Of a stretch of DNA of 42,791 nt, positions 41,556 to 42,791 are shown in pieces. Origin of the DNA: Candolleomyces eurysporus (taxonomy: Eukaryota; Basidiomycota; Agaricomycetes; Agaricales; Psathyrellaceae); NCBI GenBank assembly GCA_027579435.1, contig JANBPK010000798.1, forward strand, positions 1 through 42,791, read 5' to 3'. Each line of letters opens with the position of its first letter. Position 1 is the stretch's first letter. Made by a program: the position numbers and the translations under genes. A model generated the notes under the pieces. That model was given only the letters and a program-made list of their open reading frames with translations. It ran no database searches and was not told where the DNA came from.

Positions 41556-41747
41556 CGTCAACGTGTGGGTTTCGTTTTTTAGCTATAGACTTTGCTACCG
41601 TATACCATTGGATTTAATGAGCGCTAGATTATCTCTTCGCGTATTTCTGATTGACCTGTTCCAGTACTTATATACAGTTATATACCCTTGAATCACTGCT
41701 GTGCACCTTGCGTCTGAGCTGGAGATAGTGTCTCGCGTGTCCATCTT
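41544..41747 (+). repeat. Direct repeat, copy 1 (ABC transporter 3' end)
   Basis: 204 bp starting in the last codons of the transporter (Val-Asp-Ala-stop) and running into its 3' flank. It is repeated at 42271-42474 with two clear substitutions plus N positions. Confidence 0.92.
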
Positions 41748-42270
41748 TGTTATGGATCAAGGGAGAAACCTTGATATGGTTACCGAAGGGCGGTTTCGAA
41801 GGAAAAGGGTGATGTCGTCTTCGTGATGAAGAACGGAATAGAGTCGTCCGCGTACGATAGAAAAGTGCCCGTTATGCCGGATGATTAACACACGTCGGGA
41901 ATTTGACAGGATAATAGATATCCCCCGGTCAGTGCTAACAAATGGGTGTTGCGGCCAATTGTGTTGATTAAAGTATTGAGCCTGGTTTCTAGGAGACGGG
42001 CGGCTGTCTCGTCGAGGAATGCGGAGTGAGAAAATAATCGAAGTCGTCGTGGTGCCCCTCGGCGGCGAACGGTGATCTTGAGACGGGTTAATCGTGGATT
42101 GCTGGTAGGTTGTTTGTGAAGAGTTAATACTAGCATATGCTAGCTGGTTACTTGGCTCGAATGGTAGATTCTTGAGAACAAGCTAAAGAAGTACGGTACA
42201 TCGAGGATAAGTTATATAGTACAGGGCTACACAGCCCGTAAATAATAGTTCGAGTCATCATNAGTNAGTA
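41748..42270. other. Spacer between direct repeats
   Basis: About 520 bp without a supported gene. A minus-strand open frame at 41885-42136 has no recognised motif. A small hairpin (gggct-acac-agccc) lies near 42226-42239. Ns at 42262, 42266 and 42272 sit just before the second repeat copy. Confidence 0.4.
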
Positions 42271-42474
42271 GNTGATGCCTAACGTCAACGTGTGGGTTTC
42301 GTTTTTNAGCTATAGACTTTGCTACCGTATACCATTGGATTTAATGAGCGCTAGATTATCTCTTCGCGTATTTCTGATTGACCTGTTCCAGTACTTATAT
42401 ACAGTTATATACCCTTGAATCACTGCTGTGCACCTTGCGTCTGAACTGGAGATAGTGTCTCGCGTGTACATCTT
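42271..42474 (+). repeat. Direct repeat, copy 2
   Basis: Second copy of the 204-bp segment at 41544-41747, offset exactly 727 bp. Differences are N at 42272, N in place of T in a T-run near 42307, G to A in the ctgagctgg region, and C to A near the end. Nothing of the transporter beyond the last codons precedes it. Confidence 0.92.
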
Positions 42475-42791
42475 CCTCCCACTGTTATGTACCTGGAAGC
42501 GGTTGAATCTCGGTAATTTTGACTCCCTGAAACGTTAAAAGTCAAACGTTGCGAGCTTAAACTTTGTCTCGGACAGTCTAAGTCGGACATGGGACTTTTT
42601 CGAAAATACATCTGTCCATAAGAACGCAATTGCGAGCGAAACATCTGTCGCACAGCTAGTTTGGAGTATCGTGAAGAATGGCTGGACGGAGTTGCTATCG
42701 AGCTTGAGGCCCTGAGGCTCAAATTTCTAGATTCCCTTCTCTGAGTACGAGCCTTAGAGGAAGGCCAGCTGCGCGCGCATCAATATCAAAT
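42475..42791. other. Right end of window, no gene recognised
   Basis: A minus-strand open frame at 42420-42722 overlaps the repeat and is Ser/Arg-rich, with no recognised family. I see nothing else. Confidence 0.4.

Noticed and set aside
42223..42242. Hairpin gggct-acac-agccc as a terminator or RNA element
   Set aside because: Too short and isolated; no transcript context in a fungal genome supports a function.

Overview
The window is nuclear DNA of a filamentous basidiomycete, most likely an agaricomycete. The evidence is many 48-100 nt GT-AG introns, a PAK-type kinase with a basidiomycete-style CRIB box, a GSTFuA-type glutathione transferase, F-box/LRR genes, and NACHT (NLR-like) genes of the kind expanded in mushrooms. 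I cannot name the species. All gene models were spliced by eye. Seven of them close exactly on a multiple of three: NACHT copy A, peroxiredoxin, PPP1R37-like LRR protein, GST, transaldolase, F-box and ABC transporter.

Layout: (1) 1-1491, minus, is the 5' end of a PAK-family kinase, cut by the window edge before its kinase domain. (2) About 1.6-6.46 kb holds no gene I can support. (3) 6462-21496 is a decaying tandem array with a period of about 7 kb. Each unit reads peroxiredoxin (minus), F-box-like gene (plus), NACHT gene (minus). It contains three peroxiredoxin copies (a recent pseudogene, an old relic and one intact DOT5-like gene), two broken F-box-like copies, and two NACHT copies. The NACHT copy at 9768-12849 is intact (967 aa). 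The copy at 16345-19854 is full of unresolved bases. (4) 23366-27221, minus, is a 12-exon LRR protein resembling the protein phosphatase 1 regulator PPP1R37. (5) 28201-29026, minus, is a GSTFuA-like GST. (6) 31251-32618, minus, is transaldolase. (7) 33146-34833, minus, is an F-box protein. (8) 35595-41555, plus, is a 29-exon, 1443-aa ABCC/YOR1-like transporter. (9) The final 1.2 kb carries a nearly perfect 204-bp direct repeat of the transporter's 3' end.

The genes do not form an operon. Peroxiredoxin, GST, ABC transporter and transaldolase (NADPH supply through the pentose phosphate route) all fit stress and xenobiotic handling, but this may be chance. The array looks like birth-and-death evolution of a fungal NLR locus, in which an F-box-like gene and a piece of a housekeeping peroxiredoxin have been copied along with each receptor.

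The Ns matter. At least two, each beside a homopolymer, must be dropped to keep a protein open or to match a paralog. Most others sit in frame as unresolved real bases. They are dense at 15.1-20.5 kb and 33.3-40.7 kb and rare elsewhere.
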